From Salinivibrio siamensis (GTDB taxonomy: Bacteria; Pseudomonadota; Gammaproteobacteria; Enterobacterales; Vibrionaceae): DNA of 51,848 nucleotides. Location of the stretch: assembly GCF_001996005.1 (NCBI RefSeq), contig NZ_MUFB01000006.1, positions 1 through 51,848 on the forward strand, in the 5' to 3' direction. Below, in pieces: positions 17,851 through 27,499 of this stretch. The notes below the pieces were generated by a model, which was given only the letters and a program-made list of their open reading frames with translations, had not been told where the DNA came from and made no database searches. Made by a program: the position numbers and the translations under genes. The stretch's first letter is position 1; each line of letters begins with the position of its first letter.

Positions 17851-20223
17851 ATGAACTTGGAGCGTTCCGAGCGCATTGACATTCCGGTGCTGCCACTTCG
17901 GGATGTGGTGGTTTATCCTCACATGGTGATCCCGCTTTTTGTGGGAAGGGAAAAGTCGATACGCTGCCTTGAAGCGGCGATGGACAACGACAAACAGATT
18001 CTACTGGTTGCGCAAAAAGATGCCGCCACTGATGATCCAAGTATCTCAGATTTATACACCGTTGGGACGGTGGCAACCATTCTCCAGCTTCTTAAACTTC
18101 CAGATGGCACGGTGAAAGTGCTGGTTGAAGGGATGCAGCGTGCGCGCATCGATCAGTTTAGTGAAGATGATTTCTTCACTGCGCAGGCCGAGTATTTGAC
18201 CACGCCAAGCTTGGATGAGCGTGAGCAGGAAGTGTTGGTTCGCACGGCGATCAGCCAGTTTGAAGGCTTTATCAAGCTCAACAAAAAGATCCCGCCAGAA
18301 GTACTGACATCCTTAAATGGTATTGAAGAGGCGGCGCGTCTTGCTGATACCATTGCTGCCCACATGCCGCTTAAGCTTGAAGACAAGCAAAACGTGTTGG
18401 AAATCGTTGATATTTCCGAGCGTCTCGAATACCTGATGACCATGATGGAGTCTGAGATTGACTTGCTTCAGGTTGAGAAGCGCATTCGTGGACGCGTTAA
18501 AAAGCAAATGGAAAAGAGCCAGCGCGAGTACTACCTCAATGAGCAAATGAAAGCCATTCAGAAAGAGCTGGGTGAGCTGGATGATGCGCCGGACGAGTTT
18601 GAAGCGCTGAAGCAGAAAATCGAAGAATCAAAAATGCCGCAGGAGGCGCGGGAAAAAACCGAGCAAGAACTGCAAAAGCTGAAAATGATGTCTCCGATGT
18701 CGGCGGAAGCCACCGTGGTACGCAGCTATATCGATTGGATGATTAGTGTGCCATGGGCAAAACGCTCAAAAGTGAAAAAGAATTTAGCCCGCGCGGAAGA
18801 AGTGCTCAATGCCGACCACTATGGCCTTGAGCGCGTCAAAGACCGTATTTTGGAATACCTCGCGGTACAAAATCGGATGAAGAAGCTGAAAGGCCCGATT
18901 CTTTGCTTAGTGGGACCGCCAGGGGTGGGGAAAACCTCGCTAGGGCAGTCTATTGCTCGCGCCACTGGGCGTAAATATACCCGTATGGCATTAGGTGGCG
19001 TACGTGATGAAGCGGAAATCCGTGGCCATCGTCGCACCTATATCGGCTCATTGCCTGGCAAGCTTATCCAGAAGATGTCGAAAGTGGGCGTCCGTAACCC
19101 GCTGTTCCTGCTCGATGAAATCGATAAGGTGTCGTCTGACATGCGTGGCGATCCCTCATCCGCGCTGCTTGAGGTGCTTGATCCTGAGCAGAACAATGCG
19201 TTTAACGATCATTATCTAGAGGTTGACTACGATCTCTCGGATGTGATGTTCGTGGCCACGTCTAACTCGATGAATATCCCCGGCCCACTGCTGGATCGGA
19301 TGGAAGTGATCCGCCTGTCTGGTTACACCGAGGATGAGAAGCTCAACATTGCTAAGCAGCATTTGATTGACAAGCAAGTGGCTCGTAATGGCTTGAAACC
19401 GCATGAGATCACGATTGAAGACTCGGCCATTGTAGGCATTATTCGTTACTACACACGCGAAGCGGGCGTGCGTAACCTTGAGCGCGAGATTTCTAAACTT
19501 TGTCGCAAGACGGTCAAAGAAATTCTGCTTAATAGCGAGCTCAAGCAAGTGACGGTGACGGATGAGAACTTGCAAGATTACTTAGGCGTCCGCCGCTTTG
19601 ATTATGGTAAAGCGGATGAGCAAAACCGGGTTGGCCAAGTGACTGGGCTTGCTTGGACCGAAGTGGGTGGTGACTTGCTCACTATCGAGACGGAAGCGAT
19701 GCCAGGTAAAGGCAAACTGACGCACACAGGCTCGCTGGGCGATGTGATGCAAGAATCAGTGCAGGCTGCGATGACCGTGGTGCGCAGCCGTGCTGAGAAG
19801 CTGGGTATCAACAGCGACTTTTACGAGAAGCGTGATATTCATGTCCACGTCCCAGAAGGCGCAACGCCCAAAGATGGCCCAAGTGCGGGCATCGCGATGT
19901 GTACTGCCTTGGTTTCAAGCTTAACCGGTAACTCAGTGCGGTCCGATGTCGCGATGACGGGAGAAATCACCTTACGCGGTGAAGTGCTCCCGATTGGTGG
20001 CTTGAAAGAAAAGCTACTCGCGGCACGTCGCGGCGGCATAAAAACGGTGGTTATCCCAAAAGAAAACGAGCGCGATTTAGAGGATATTCCTGCCAACGTC
20101 AAAGAGGACTTATCTATTCACCCTGTGCGTTGGATTGATGATGTTTTGACCATTGCGCTAGAGAATAATCCGCTCGGAATTGAGCTGGTTAACGCCGAAA
20201 AGAGTGACATGCAGCAAAATTAA
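17851..20223 (+). CDS. lon: ATP-dependent protease Lon
   Basis: Lon is the homohexameric AAA+ serine protease that removes misfolded and short-lived regulatory proteins. The 790-residue product starts [18 protein letters not shown] and has the N-terminal LON substrate-binding domain to about 200, then a coiled coil. Walker A GPPGVGKT lies at 355-362, and the C-terminal protease domain has the catalytic dyad S678 (PKDGPSAG) and K721 (GGLKEK). The ATG at 17851 is preferred over an in-frame GTG or ATG upstream because it matches Lon starts and follows GGAAGAGAG. Expression should be heat-inducible from the sigma-32 type promoter. Its own terminator follows. Confidence 0.98.
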   Translation: MNLERSERIDIPVLPLRDVVVYPHMVIPLFVGREKSIRCLEAAMDNDKQILLVAQKDAATDDPSISDLYTVGTVATILQLLKLPDGTVKVLVEGMQRARIDQFSEDDFFTAQAEYLTTPSLDEREQEVLVRTAISQFEGFIKLNKKIPPEVLTSLNGIEEAARLADTIAAHMPLKLEDKQNVLEIVDISERLEYLMTMMESEIDLLQVEKRIRGRVKKQMEKSQREYYLNEQMKAIQKELGELDDAPDEFEALKQKIEESKMPQEAREKTEQELQKLKMMSPMSAEATVVRSYIDWMISVPWAKRSKVKKNLARAEEVLNADHYGLERVKDRILEYLAVQNRMKKLKGPILCLVGPPGVGKTSLGQSIARATGRKYTRMALGGVRDEAEIRGHRRTYIGSLPGKLIQKMSKVGVRNPLFLLDEIDKVSSDMRGDPSSALLEVLDPEQNNAFNDHYLEVDYDLSDVMFVATSNSMNIPGPLLDRMEVIRLSGYTEDEKLNIAKQHLIDKQVARNGLKPHEITIEDSAIVGIIRYYTREAGVRNLEREISKLCRKTVKEILLNSELKQVTVTDENLQDYLGVRRFDYGKADEQNRVGQVTGLAWTEVGGDLLTIETEAMPGKGKLTHTGSLGDVMQESVQAAMTVVRSRAEKLGINSDFYEKRDIHVHVPEGATPKDGPSAGIAMCTALVSSLTGNSVRSDVAMTGEITLRGEVLPIGGLKEKLLAARRGGIKTVVIPKENERDLEDIPANVKEDLSIHPVRWIDDVLTIALENNPLGIELVNAEKSDMQQN

Positions 20224-20230
20224 GCAACGT

Positions 20231-20272
20231 AAAACGCTGACAGGCAGTAAAAGGCTTGTCAGTGTTTTTTTT
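20231..20272 (+). terminator. lon terminator
   Basis: An imperfect hairpin AAAACGCTGACAGGC with its complement (two wobble pairs) ends in eight Ts, just after the lon stop. Confidence 0.88.
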
Positions 20273-20411
20273 GCTCGCTAACGTTGCTTTGACGCATTGC
20301 CTGCATGGGGCGGGCAAGCGCGCTTTCAACGTCTTTCGTCGACAAAGCGTCTGTTATTGAATACCGCAACATTGATAGGTTTGCGGAGATGTAATCTAAG
20401 GGGATGAAAAA

Positions 20412-20687
20412 GTGAATAAGTCGGAACTGATTGATCATATTGCAGAAGGTGCGGATATTTCTAAGGCCTCAGCAAACCGTGCATTGGATGCCTTCGTAGA
20501 GGCGGTGTCTGACACATTGAAGTCAGGCGACCAGGTCGCGCTAGTGGGCTTTGGCACCTTCTCTGTACGCGAACGCGCTGCACGCAAGGGCCGTAACCCA
20601 CAAACGGGCGCTGAAATTGATATCGCGGCGGCCAAAGTACCAGGCTTTAAAGCGGGTAAAGCGTTAAAAGACGCCGTTAACGAGTAA
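20412..20687 (+). CDS. hupB: DNA-binding protein HU-beta
   Basis: HU-beta is a nucleoid-associated protein that bends DNA without strict sequence preference as a homo- or heterodimer. The 91-residue protein has the family signature [21 protein letters not shown], with the proline at the tip of the DNA-intercalating arm. It starts with GTG at 20412, as in E. coli hupB, after CTAAGGGGAT; the nearby ATG at 20404 is out of frame. The lon-hupB-ppiD order is conserved in enterics and vibrios. It has its own upstream region after the lon terminator. Confidence 0.97.
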   Translation: MNKSELIDHIAEGADISKASANRALDAFVEAVSDTLKSGDQVALVGFGTFSVRERAARKGRNPQTGAEIDIAAAKVPGFKAGKALKDAVNE

Positions 20688-20735
20688 TCCTCGTGACTCG
20701 CTGCCGAATTATTCGCGTTTGACGGGGCGCTAGAG

Positions 20736-20764
20736 CTGCAAAGCCACTAACAACCGCGTATAAT
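20736..20764 (+). promoter_or_regulatory. Promoter-like element between hupB and ppiD
   Basis: CTGCAA (20736-20741), 17 bases and perfect TATAAT (20759-20764). Transcription would start near 20771, directly in front of the terminator hairpin at 20782-20809. Confidence 0.5.
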
Positions 20765-20781
20765 TCGGCGCACAAGAGCGT

Positions 20782-20809
20782 AAAGGCGCATCACATGATG
20801 CGCCTTTTT
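20782..20809 (+). terminator. Terminator between hupB and ppiD
   Basis: Perfect 12-base arms AAAGGCGCATCA and TGATGCGCCTTT followed by more Ts. It ends hupB transcripts and would also act on transcripts from the promoter-like element just upstream. Confidence 0.92.
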
Positions 20810-20854
20810 AGTTGAAAGACAACCAGCCCAAACCAGTTGGAGTACCGGCCAGTT

Positions 20855-22735
20855 ATGATGGAACGTATACGCGAAGGCACCAATAGTCTTGCGGTGAAGA
20901 TCATTTTAAGCCTTATCATCTTTTCCTTTGCTTTTGCCGGTGTCGGCAGCTATCTGGCAGGCGGTTCCAACCCGCCCGCTGCAACCGTCGGTGATAAAGA
21001 AATCAGCCGTGCAGAGCTCGATCGAGCTTATCAAAACGAACGTGCTCGTATGCAGCAACAAGCCGGAGAGCAGTTTAACCAACTGCTGGGCAACCCAGAG
21101 TATGTGAAGCGTTTTCGTCAAAACATCTTAGATCGAATGATCAATGACTTGCTGTTAGAGCAGGCGGCTAGCGAACTCGGTTTGCGTGTGAGTGATGCGC
21201 AAGTCAAAGCAGCGATTAGAGCGATGCCACAGTTCCGTCAAGGCGGGCAGTTTAATAACGATCGTTATCAAGCCGCTCTGCGCCAAACGGGCATGAGTGC
21301 CGATGAATTTGCCAACTATATGCGCACAGACTTAATGCGTCAGCAGCTGGTTAATGGCCTACAAGGCTCAGGCTTTGTCTTGCCCAGTGAGTTAGAGAAT
21401 CTGTATCGCTTAGAGGCGCAAAGCCGCCAAGTGCGCACCATCACGCTCCCAGTGGCTGATTTTGCAGAGCAGGTATCGCTAACGGACGACGAGCTGGAAG
21501 CATACTATCAAGCTAACCGAGACGATTATATCCAGCCTCGCATGGTCAAAGTCGCTTATGTAGAGCTCACGGGAGAGGGACTGGCTAATGAGGTTCAGAT
21601 CTCGGATGAAGCCATCGCGACTTATTACCAAGATAATCAGTCTCAGTATGGCTCACAAGAACGTCGTAAAGTGAGCCACATCCTGATTGAAGGGACAGGT
21701 GATGAGGCTAAAGCCAAAGCCCAGCAAGCGCTAGAGCGCCTGAATCAAGGCGCCGCATTTGCTGCTTTAGCGAAGGAAATGTCTGATGACACCTTCAGTG
21801 CTGAGCAGGGTGGGTCGCTGGACTGGATTGAACCTGATGTGATGGATCCGGCGTTCGAGAAAGCGGCGTATGCGCTGTCAGAGAAAGGCGATGTCTCTGG
21901 GCTCGTTCAATCTGACTTTGGCTATCATATTATCCGTTTAGACGATATTGATCCGGCGGATGTGACACCGCTTGCAGAGGTAAAAGACGATATCCGTACC
22001 GAATTGCAACAAGCGCGCGCGGCGGATCGTTTCTACGCGCAGTCTACCACACTGGCTGAAGTCGCTTTTGAAGAGGCGAATGGTTTGGAGCCTGCGGCTG
22101 ATGCGGTGAACAGCAAGGTGCAGTATACCGATTATTTTGCGTTAGACGCGGCGACTGGCTTGATGGCTCGTCCTCAGATCCAGCAAGCACTTGACAGCTA
22201 TGACGTACGTGAAAACGGGCTTAACTCAGAGTTGATTGAGTTGTCTGGTGAGCATGCGATTGTTGTGCGCCTTGATGATGTGAAGCCGGAAAAACAGCTT
22301 AGTTTTGCGGAAGTGAAAGACCAAGTTCGCGAAACGCTCGCCGCCGAGAAAGGCCAAGAGCAAGCAAAAGAAACCGCCGGTGACTTGATTGCCCAACTCG
22401 AAGAAAGCGGTGAGGTAACGGGGAGCGATTACACCTTCAGTGCCCCCATCACACTCAACCGTGTTTCTCAGCAACAAGCCATCGCTGAGCTGGCGTTTTC
22501 TCTGCCACAGCCAGCATCTGACAACGCCAGCTATGGCGTGACGCAAAACCGTCAAGGTGATGTGGTGGTTGTCGCACTGGATAAGGTGATGGTGCCTGAG
22601 GTGCCAGATATCAGCCCGCAAAGCCAAATGGCGGCGCGTGTTCAACGCGCGATGAGTAACATGTCACTGTCTGCGACCTTACAAGCGTTGCGCGAAGAGG
22701 TGGATGTGACTTACGCGGAGTCAGATACCCAGTAA
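20855..22735 (+). CDS. ppiD: Periplasmic folding chaperone PpiD
   Basis: PpiD is anchored in the inner membrane near SecYEG and assists newly exported proteins. The 626-residue protein has a short cytoplasmic start (MMERIREGTNSL), one membrane helix at about 16-38, a SurA-like N-terminal chaperone region, and a central parvulin-like domain at about 255-350 (KVSHILIEG to FGYHIIRLDD). A C-terminal chaperone region follows. In E. coli the parvulin domain is catalytically weak or inactive. The ATG at 20855 matches relatives; an in-frame TTG at 20837 is less likely. GGAG lies 12 bases upstream, so the ribosome binding site is not ideal. Confidence 0.95.
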   Translation: MMERIREGTNSLAVKIILSLIIFSFAFAGVGSYLAGGSNPPAATVGDKEISRAELDRAYQNERARMQQQAGEQFNQLLGNPEYVKRFRQNILDRMINDLLLEQAASELGLRVSDAQVKAAIRAMPQFRQGGQFNNDRYQAALRQTGMSADEFANYMRTDLMRQQLVNGLQGSGFVLPSELENLYRLEAQSRQVRTITLPVADFAEQVSLTDDELEAYYQANRDDYIQPRMVKVAYVELTGEGLANEVQISDEAIATYYQDNQSQYGSQERRKVSHILIEGTGDEAKAKAQQALERLNQGAAFAALAKEMSDDTFSAEQGGSLDWIEPDVMDPAFEKAAYALSEKGDVSGLVQSDFGYHIIRLDDIDPADVTPLAEVKDDIRTELQQARAADRFYAQSTTLAEVAFEEANGLEPAADAVNSKVQYTDYFALDAATGLMARPQIQQALDSYDVRENGLNSELIELSGEHAIVVRLDDVKPEKQLSFAEVKDQVRETLAAEKGQEQAKETAGDLIAQLEESGEVTGSDYTFSAPITLNRVSQQQAIAELAFSLPQPASDNASYGVTQNRQGDVVVVALDKVMVPEVPDISPQSQMAARVQRAMSNMSLSATLQALREEVDVTYAESDTQ

Positions 22736-22788
22736 GCGAGTGGGCAGCAGGAGTTCGATCTCTCTCGCACCCTCTTTGCTTGAGTAAG

Positions 22789-22829
22789 AAAAACGGCGCT
22801 AGGACTTTGTCCTGCGTCGTTTTTCTTTT
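22789..22829 (+). terminator. ppiD terminator
   Basis: Hairpin AAAAACGGCGCTAGGAC with a near-complement (one wobble, one bulge), followed by TTTTT, C and TTTT. Confidence 0.88.
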
Positions 22830-22897
22830 ATCGCTCACATGCAAATAGGCGAGCGCGGACTTAGGGTGAGGCTGACATTTCTACAAGGAGTGAAATC

Positions 22898-23200
22898 ATG
22901 AAACACCTTTTATCCTGTCTGTTCTTTGCCCTTGCGTTGGTGACGGCGCCGGTGAGTTGGAGTGCTGATGAAAACGCCGTTCAAGCGACTGAGCAAGTTG
23001 AACGTCTTTCCGTTAACATCAATACCGCGAGTGAGCAGCAGTTATCAGAGCAACTCAAGGGGATTGGTCCGGCGAAGGCCAAGGCCATTATTGAGTATCG
23101 CCAAGCTCACGGTGAATTTAGCTCGCCAGACGCACTGATGGAGGTCAAAGGCATTGGTCCCTCAACATTGGATAAAAACCGAGACCTCATAAAGGTGTAA
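22898..23200 (+). CDS. ComEA-like helix-hairpin-helix protein
   Basis: The 100-residue protein has a signal peptide of about 22 residues (cleavage after SWSA) and a short linker. A ComEA-type double helix-hairpin-helix domain follows from about 38 to the end, with NINTASEQQL and two GIGP motifs. In naturally competent vibrios a ComEA protein binds incoming DNA in the periplasm and ratchets uptake; E. coli YbaV is a relative of the same type next to ppiD. AAGGAG precedes the ATG. Whether this copy acts in transformation cannot be told from sequence. Confidence 0.85.
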   Translation: MKHLLSCLFFALALVTAPVSWSADENAVQATEQVERLSVNINTASEQQLSEQLKGIGPAKAKAIIEYRQAHGEFSSPDALMEVKGIGPSTLDKNRDLIKV

Positions 23201-23306
23201 CCACGCTCGCGCAAAGTGGTGTTTGGCGCTTTGCGCGAATAATACTTGTGTCTGCTGGCTTGAATGCACACAATGACAGCGATGTGTAGCATGGTAGCAG
23301 GATGCG

Positions 23307-23909
23307 ATGACTCAAAAACAAAGCCACTTTTTTGCCCACCTTGCGCGAATGAAGCTGATTTATCGTTGGCCACTGATGCGCAATGTTTCCGCCGAAAATA
23401 TCTCTGAACATAGTTTACAGGTTGCCTTTGTGGCGCATGCGTTAGCGTTAATCAATAACAAACGCTTCAATGGTCACTATCAACCCGAGCGTATCGCAGT
23501 ATTAGCGATGTTCCATGATTGCAGCGAAGTGATCACGGGTGACTTGCCTACCCCAGTAAAGTACTTCAATCCATCCATTGCGGGGGAGTATAAAAAAATA
23601 GAGAAAATGGCCGAGAAAAAGCTTATCGCGATGCTGCCGCCTGAGTTACAAGAGGAATATAGCGGGCTAATAGACTCAGACCACATCGCGCCGGATGATT
23701 ACCAACTGGTGAAACAGGCCGACACCTTATGTGCTTATTTAAAATGCCTGGAAGAGATTGCAGCAGGGAACCATGAGTTTGAGCAAGCGAAGAAGCGGCT
23801 GGAAGCCTCGTTAGAGAAAAGGCGCTCTCCGGCGAGCGATTACTTTATGGCCACTTTTGTGGATAGTTTTACACTGTCGTTGGATGAGATCAGTGATGAT
23901 GGATTTTGA
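23307..23909 (+). CDS. yfbR: 5'-deoxynucleotidase YfbR (HD domain)
   Basis: YfbR removes phosphate from deoxynucleoside 5'-monophosphates and has a role in thymidylate salvage. The 200-residue protein is a single HD domain with metal ligands at H35 (SEHSLQVA) and H70/D71 (MFHDCSEV), and a later Asp near residue 138 in KQADTLCAY. The ATG at 23307 follows AGGATG. The 3' end overlaps the start of the dGTPase gene by 14 bases, which suggests translational coupling. In E. coli yfbR is next to alaA; here the dGTPase and tapT genes lie between them. Confidence 0.94.
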   Translation: MTQKQSHFFAHLARMKLIYRWPLMRNVSAENISEHSLQVAFVAHALALINNKRFNGHYQPERIAVLAMFHDCSEVITGDLPTPVKYFNPSIAGEYKKIEKMAEKKLIAMLPPELQEEYSGLIDSDHIAPDDYQLVKQADTLCAYLKCLEEIAAGNHEFEQAKKRLEASLEKRRSPASDYFMATFVDSFTLSLDEISDDGF

Positions 23910-25254
23910 TCTATCTGACGCCTGGCAAATTCGCCAGATGACAAATGAGCAGAAAAAGCGTCGTCATGATAAACGCACGGCGTACCAACGCGATCGTGCG
24001 CGGATTCTGCACTCAGCTGCCTTTCGACGCTTGCAAGCAAAAACCCAGGTGCTCGGTGCCGAGCACAGCGACTTTTATCGGACTCGGTTAACCCATTCAC
24101 TTGAGGTCTCGCAAATTGGTACCGGCATCGTCGCGCAGCTCAAAGAGAAACAACCAGCATTTCGCCCACTGCTTCCGTCGACCGGTTTGATGGAAAGCCT
24201 CTGTTTGGCTCACGATATCGGTCATCCTCCTTACGGTCATGGCGGCGAAATCGCACTGAATTACATGATGCGCAATGACGGAGGGTTTGAGGGTAATGCG
24301 CAAACCTTTCGCATTGTCACGCTGCTTGAGCCTTATACACAAGATCATGGGATGAACTTGGCACGTCGCACCTTGCTTGGTGTGATGAAGTACCCCGCAT
24401 TGATCAGTGCCGCTCACAATGGCAATCAGCCTGCGCCCGTTAACGACTTTCGCCATCTCAAAGCGCGGGAGTGGCAACCCGCCAAGGGCATTTATGATGA
24501 TGATAAAGCGCGGCGAGATTGGGTGCTCGCGCCATTAAATGAGGCGGATCGCGCGTTATTTTTAGCGTTTCGCGATCACACGGCCACGGATCAACACCGC
24601 AAAACACGCTATAAATCACTCGATTGCTCCATCATGGAGCTGGCCGATGATATCGCTTATGGCGTCCATGACTTGGAAGATGCCATCGTGATGGGCCTAG
24701 TGACGAGGGAGCAATGGCAAGAGTCAGTAGCAAGCCATTTGGCAGAGTGTGGTGACCCATGGCTCGAGGCCAACATTGGTGAGCTAAGTGAGCAAATGTT
24801 TGGTCCTCCGTACGAGCGTAAGGACGCGATTGGCGCCCTGGTCAATACGTTATTGACCTCAGTGGAGATCGCGCCGACCAATCAAGATGGCACCCACAGT
24901 TTTACCTCTCCGCTATTGGCGTGGAATGCCTATTTGACTGAGGTCATGGCCGGTGTTTTGGAGGTGCTAAAGCGCTTTGTCAGTGAATTTGTGGTTAAAC
25001 AGCCAGAGCTTCAGGTGGTGGAGTACAAGGGCCAACAGTTGGTCATGGAGTTGTTTGATGCCTTTGCGTCTGATCCCGAGCGTTTGTTGCCGACGGATTA
25101 TCGACGCGACTGGCTGGCCGCTCGAGCGAACGGCCAATCAGGGATGCGAGTGATTGCCGATTACCTGTCGTCGATGACTGACAGCTTTGCGCAAAAGCTC
25201 CACAGCACCATGTTTACCGCTGCCAGTAATGGTCCGCTGTACGCGATTCGCTAG
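23896..25254 (+). CDS. dGTPase-family HD hydrolase (anti-phage deoxyguanosine triphosphatase type)
   Basis: The 452-residue protein has the dGTP triphosphohydrolase layout: [10 protein letters not shown] near the start, the HD motif [14 protein letters not shown] in the first third, and [16 protein letters not shown] in the middle. Such enzymes split dGTP into deoxyguanosine and triphosphate. Proteins of this subtype are annotated as anti-phage dGTPases because some members lower the dNTP pool during infection. Start choice: ATG at 23896 or 23899, within the end of yfbR; upstream in-frame starts would extend deeper into yfbR. It follows yfbR, which acts on dNMPs. Whether this copy defends against phage is inference. 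Confidence 0.88.
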   Translation: MMDFDLSDAWQIRQMTNEQKKRRHDKRTAYQRDRARILHSAAFRRLQAKTQVLGAEHSDFYRTRLTHSLEVSQIGTGIVAQLKEKQPAFRPLLPSTGLMESLCLAHDIGHPPYGHGGEIALNYMMRNDGGFEGNAQTFRIVTLLEPYTQDHGMNLARRTLLGVMKYPALISAAHNGNQPAPVNDFRHLKAREWQPAKGIYDDDKARRDWVLAPLNEADRALFLAFRDHTATDQHRKTRYKSLDCSIMELADDIAYGVHDLEDAIVMGLVTREQWQESVASHLAECGDPWLEANIGELSEQMFGPPYERKDAIGALVNTLLTSVEIAPTNQDGTHSFTSPLLAWNAYLTEVMAGVLEVLKRFVSEFVVKQPELQVVEYKGQQLVMELFDAFASDPERLLPTDYRRDWLAARANGQSGMRVIADYLSSMTDSFAQKLHSTMFTAASNGPLYAIR

Positions 25255-25317
25255 CGATCGGGGACGAGCGTGGGTGATGACGCCCTCAGTGTGCGGGACA
25301 CTAAGCCAGTCGCTCTC

Positions 25318-25917
25318 TCAGTCGTGGCGCTTGCTCGCATTGGGTATAAAGGCGAGCTGGCGCTGAACGAGAAGGTCAAAACTGTCGAGCAACGGCTGAT
25401 AGAGTGTGGGGTCGCCACTGAGTTGACTCAGTGCCATATAGCCGGCCTCGAGGGTGGACAGGGCACCCGGCTTCCGACTTTTACGAATCTGATACTGGCT
25501 TGGCGCACAGGCGTCAATACGGATACTCGGAAGTGCCTGTAAATTGGTCGACAACTGATACATTTTGTAGGCTTTTTTCCAGGTCCCATCCAGCAAAATA
25601 ACCCCTTGTTTGGCACTCGCACCTTGGGCCGTCATCTCACTGAGTGCCATCGCGTTTTCACCGGGGTAGAGCACGGCATAAGTAATGTCCGGGTCCGCCA
25701 ATAACGCATTCAGTGGGGAATGCTGGCTAAAATCTTCTCCGACGAAGGTCACGCTATGTTGTAGCGAAAGGCTCAGCAGGCAGGCACTGTTCTTTGGGTG
25801 CGAGACTTCATCAGGGTGCTGAAGCAGGATCACGGGATTGGGATTATCAATCTTGGTGATGGCATCGCAAATGCAGATGGCGTGGGCTTTATGGCAGCGA
25901 GAGCAGTATCGAGACAT
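25318..25917 (-). CDS. tapT: tRNA-uridine aminocarboxypropyltransferase (DTW domain, YfiP/TapT type)
   Basis: TapT installs the acp group on uridine 47 of several tRNAs using S-adenosylmethionine. The 199-residue protein has an N-terminal cysteine cluster (CSRCHKAHAICIC) that likely binds metal. The DTW-domain motif LLDGTWKKAYKM lies near residue 110 and SRKPGALSTLEA further on. The length is typical for the family. It is convergent with the dGTPase gene (63-base gap) and lies downstream of alaA on the same strand, separated by a hairpin. The symbol is by family; substrate is inferred from E. coli YfiP. Confidence 0.85.
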   Translation of the reverse strand: MSRYCSRCHKAHAICICDAITKIDNPNPVILLQHPDEVSHPKNSACLLSLSLQHSVTFVGEDFSQHSPLNALLADPDITYAVLYPGENAMALSEMTAQGASAKQGVILLDGTWKKAYKMYQLSTNLQALPSIRIDACAPSQYQIRKSRKPGALSTLEAGYMALSQLSGDPTLYQPLLDSFDLLVQRQLAFIPNASKRHD

Positions 25918-25960
25918 ACGAATAAGGGCGTTATAAACGGAATACGGTGATCAATAACAT

Positions 25961-25990
25961 AACGCAAGCCGTGTCGCACGTGCTTGCGTT
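25961..25990 (-). terminator. Hairpin between alaA and tapT
   Basis: A 9-bp stem AACGCAAGC/GCTTGCGTT with an inner CGTG/CACG stem. The following bases on the reverse strand are only moderately T-rich, so termination may be partial. Confidence 0.55.
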
Positions 25991-26008
25991 ATCGACAGGT
26001 AACACCCA

Positions 26009-27229
26009 CTAGCTCTCTTGGCTGTACCCGCTGAGAAAGCGTTCAAAGCGACTGATAGCCATCTCCAAGTCATCGACGCGCGGCAAGGTGACAAGCCGGA
26101 AATGGTCGGGTTGATGCCAATTAAAGCCCGTTCCATGCACCATGAGCACTTTCTCTTGCAATAAAAAGTCGAGCATTAACTTTTCATCGTTATGAATGTT
26201 ATACCGCTTGGTGTCGATTTTCGGGAAGAGATAGAGCGCGCCTTTCGGCTTTTTACAGCTCACCCCTGGAATTTGGTTGATAAGCTCATAGGCTTTGTCG
26301 CGCTGCTCCAGCAACCGACCGCCGGGTAAGATAAGCTCGTTGATGCTCTGGTATCCCCCCAACGCCGTTTGAATCGCATGCTGCATCGGGACATTGGCAC
26401 AAAGCCGCATCGATGCCAGCATCTCAAGGCCTTCTATGTAACCGCGTGCATGTTGTTTCGGCCCTGTGACCAGCATCCAGCCGGCGCGAAAGCCACAGAC
26501 TCGGTAGGCCTTGGATAAGCCATTAAAGGTCAAGCACAGTACATCCGGTGCTAAGGTGGCGATAGAGTAGTGCTGCGCCCCGTCGTAGAGAATTTTATCG
26601 TAGATTTCGTCCGCAAAAATGATCAGATTATGCTGGCGCGCGATCTCCACCACTTGCAACAAAAAGTCGCGACTATAGACAGCCCCCGTTGGGTTATTGG
26701 GGTTAATCAGGACAATCCCCCGGGTGCTGGGCGTGATTTTACGTTTGATATCGTCTAAGTCTGGATACCAGTCCGACTCTTCATCGCAAAGGTAATGGAC
26801 AGGCTTGCCCCCTGATAAAGATGCCGCCGCCGTCCAAAGTGGATAGTCAGGTGAGGGCACCAGTAACTCGTCACCATTATTAAGCAGGGCTTGCATGGCC
26901 ATCACGATAAGCTCGGAGGCACCGTTGCCCAAATAGACGTCTTCAACGTCTAAGTCCATCAAGCCGCGCTTTTGGTAGTGTTGCACCACGGCTTTACGGG
27001 CGGAGTAGAGCCCTTTTGAATCGCAATATCCTTGCGAGGTGGGGAGGTTGCGGATCACATCCACCAAGATTTCATCGGGGGCATCAAAGCCGAACGGGGC
27101 GGGGTTACCAATATTCAGCTTAAGAATGCGGTGGCCCTCTTCTTCGAGGCGTTTCGCTTCTTTCATCACTGGACCGCGAATGTCGTAGCAGACATCATCC
27201 AGCTTGGCGGACATTCCAATAGGTTGCAT
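26009..27229 (-). CDS. alaA: Glutamate-pyruvate aminotransferase AlaA
   Basis: AlaA makes alanine from pyruvate with glutamate as amino donor, using pyridoxal phosphate. The 406-residue protein matches E. coli AlaA (YfbQ) closely along its length, including CYDIRGPVMKEAKRLEEEG, KLNIGNPAPFGFDAP and the INPNNPTGAVYS loop. The cofactor lysine is K240 in NGLSKAYR. It starts at ATG 27227-27229 behind AGGAAC. It is transcribed away from menF from a shared 270-base region. No leader peptide or riboswitch is visible. Confidence 0.96.
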   Translation of the reverse strand: MQPIGMSAKLDDVCYDIRGPVMKEAKRLEEEGHRILKLNIGNPAPFGFDAPDEILVDVIRNLPTSQGYCDSKGLYSARKAVVQHYQKRGLMDLDVEDVYLGNGASELIVMAMQALLNNGDELLVPSPDYPLWTAAASLSGGKPVHYLCDEESDWYPDLDDIKRKITPSTRGIVLINPNNPTGAVYSRDFLLQVVEIARQHNLIIFADEIYDKILYDGAQHYSIATLAPDVLCLTFNGLSKAYRVCGFRAGWMLVTGPKQHARGYIEGLEMLASMRLCANVPMQHAIQTALGGYQSINELILPGGRLLEQRDKAYELINQIPGVSCKKPKGALYLFPKIDTKRYNIHNDEKLMLDFLLQEKVLMVHGTGFNWHQPDHFRLVTLPRVDDLEMAISRFERFLSGYSQES

Positions 27230-27364
27230 TAACGTTCCTGTAAATAAAAAGGTGAAAATTGTTATTAGGCTTTTTTGGTAACTTACACTATTTGTTTGCC
27301 AATTCGAAAGACTTGGGCAGATAAAGTTTCACTGCCAGGAATGGCGCAAAAAAATCGACCAAGT

Positions 27365-27394
27365 TTGACAGATAACTGATCTAGCGCATATTTG
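27365..27394 (+). promoter_or_regulatory. men operon promoter
   Basis: Perfect TTGACA (27365-27370), an 18-base spacer and TATTTG (27389-27394; CATATT with 16 bases is an alternative -10). It lies about 105 bases before the likely menF start. Confidence 0.6.
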
Positions 27395-27499
27395 TAAAAG
27401 ACGCTCACAGGTAGACTGATAAGCAAGAATAACGTGCTACATAAAAGAGTACGGATTGACTTGCAAAGAGCACTGCCGCCTAGGCGGTTGGAGGATGTC

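Noticed and set aside
25270-25542. 90-residue forward open frame after the dGTPase gene
   Set aside because: It lies antisense to tapT, has no recognisable domain and no good ribosome binding site.
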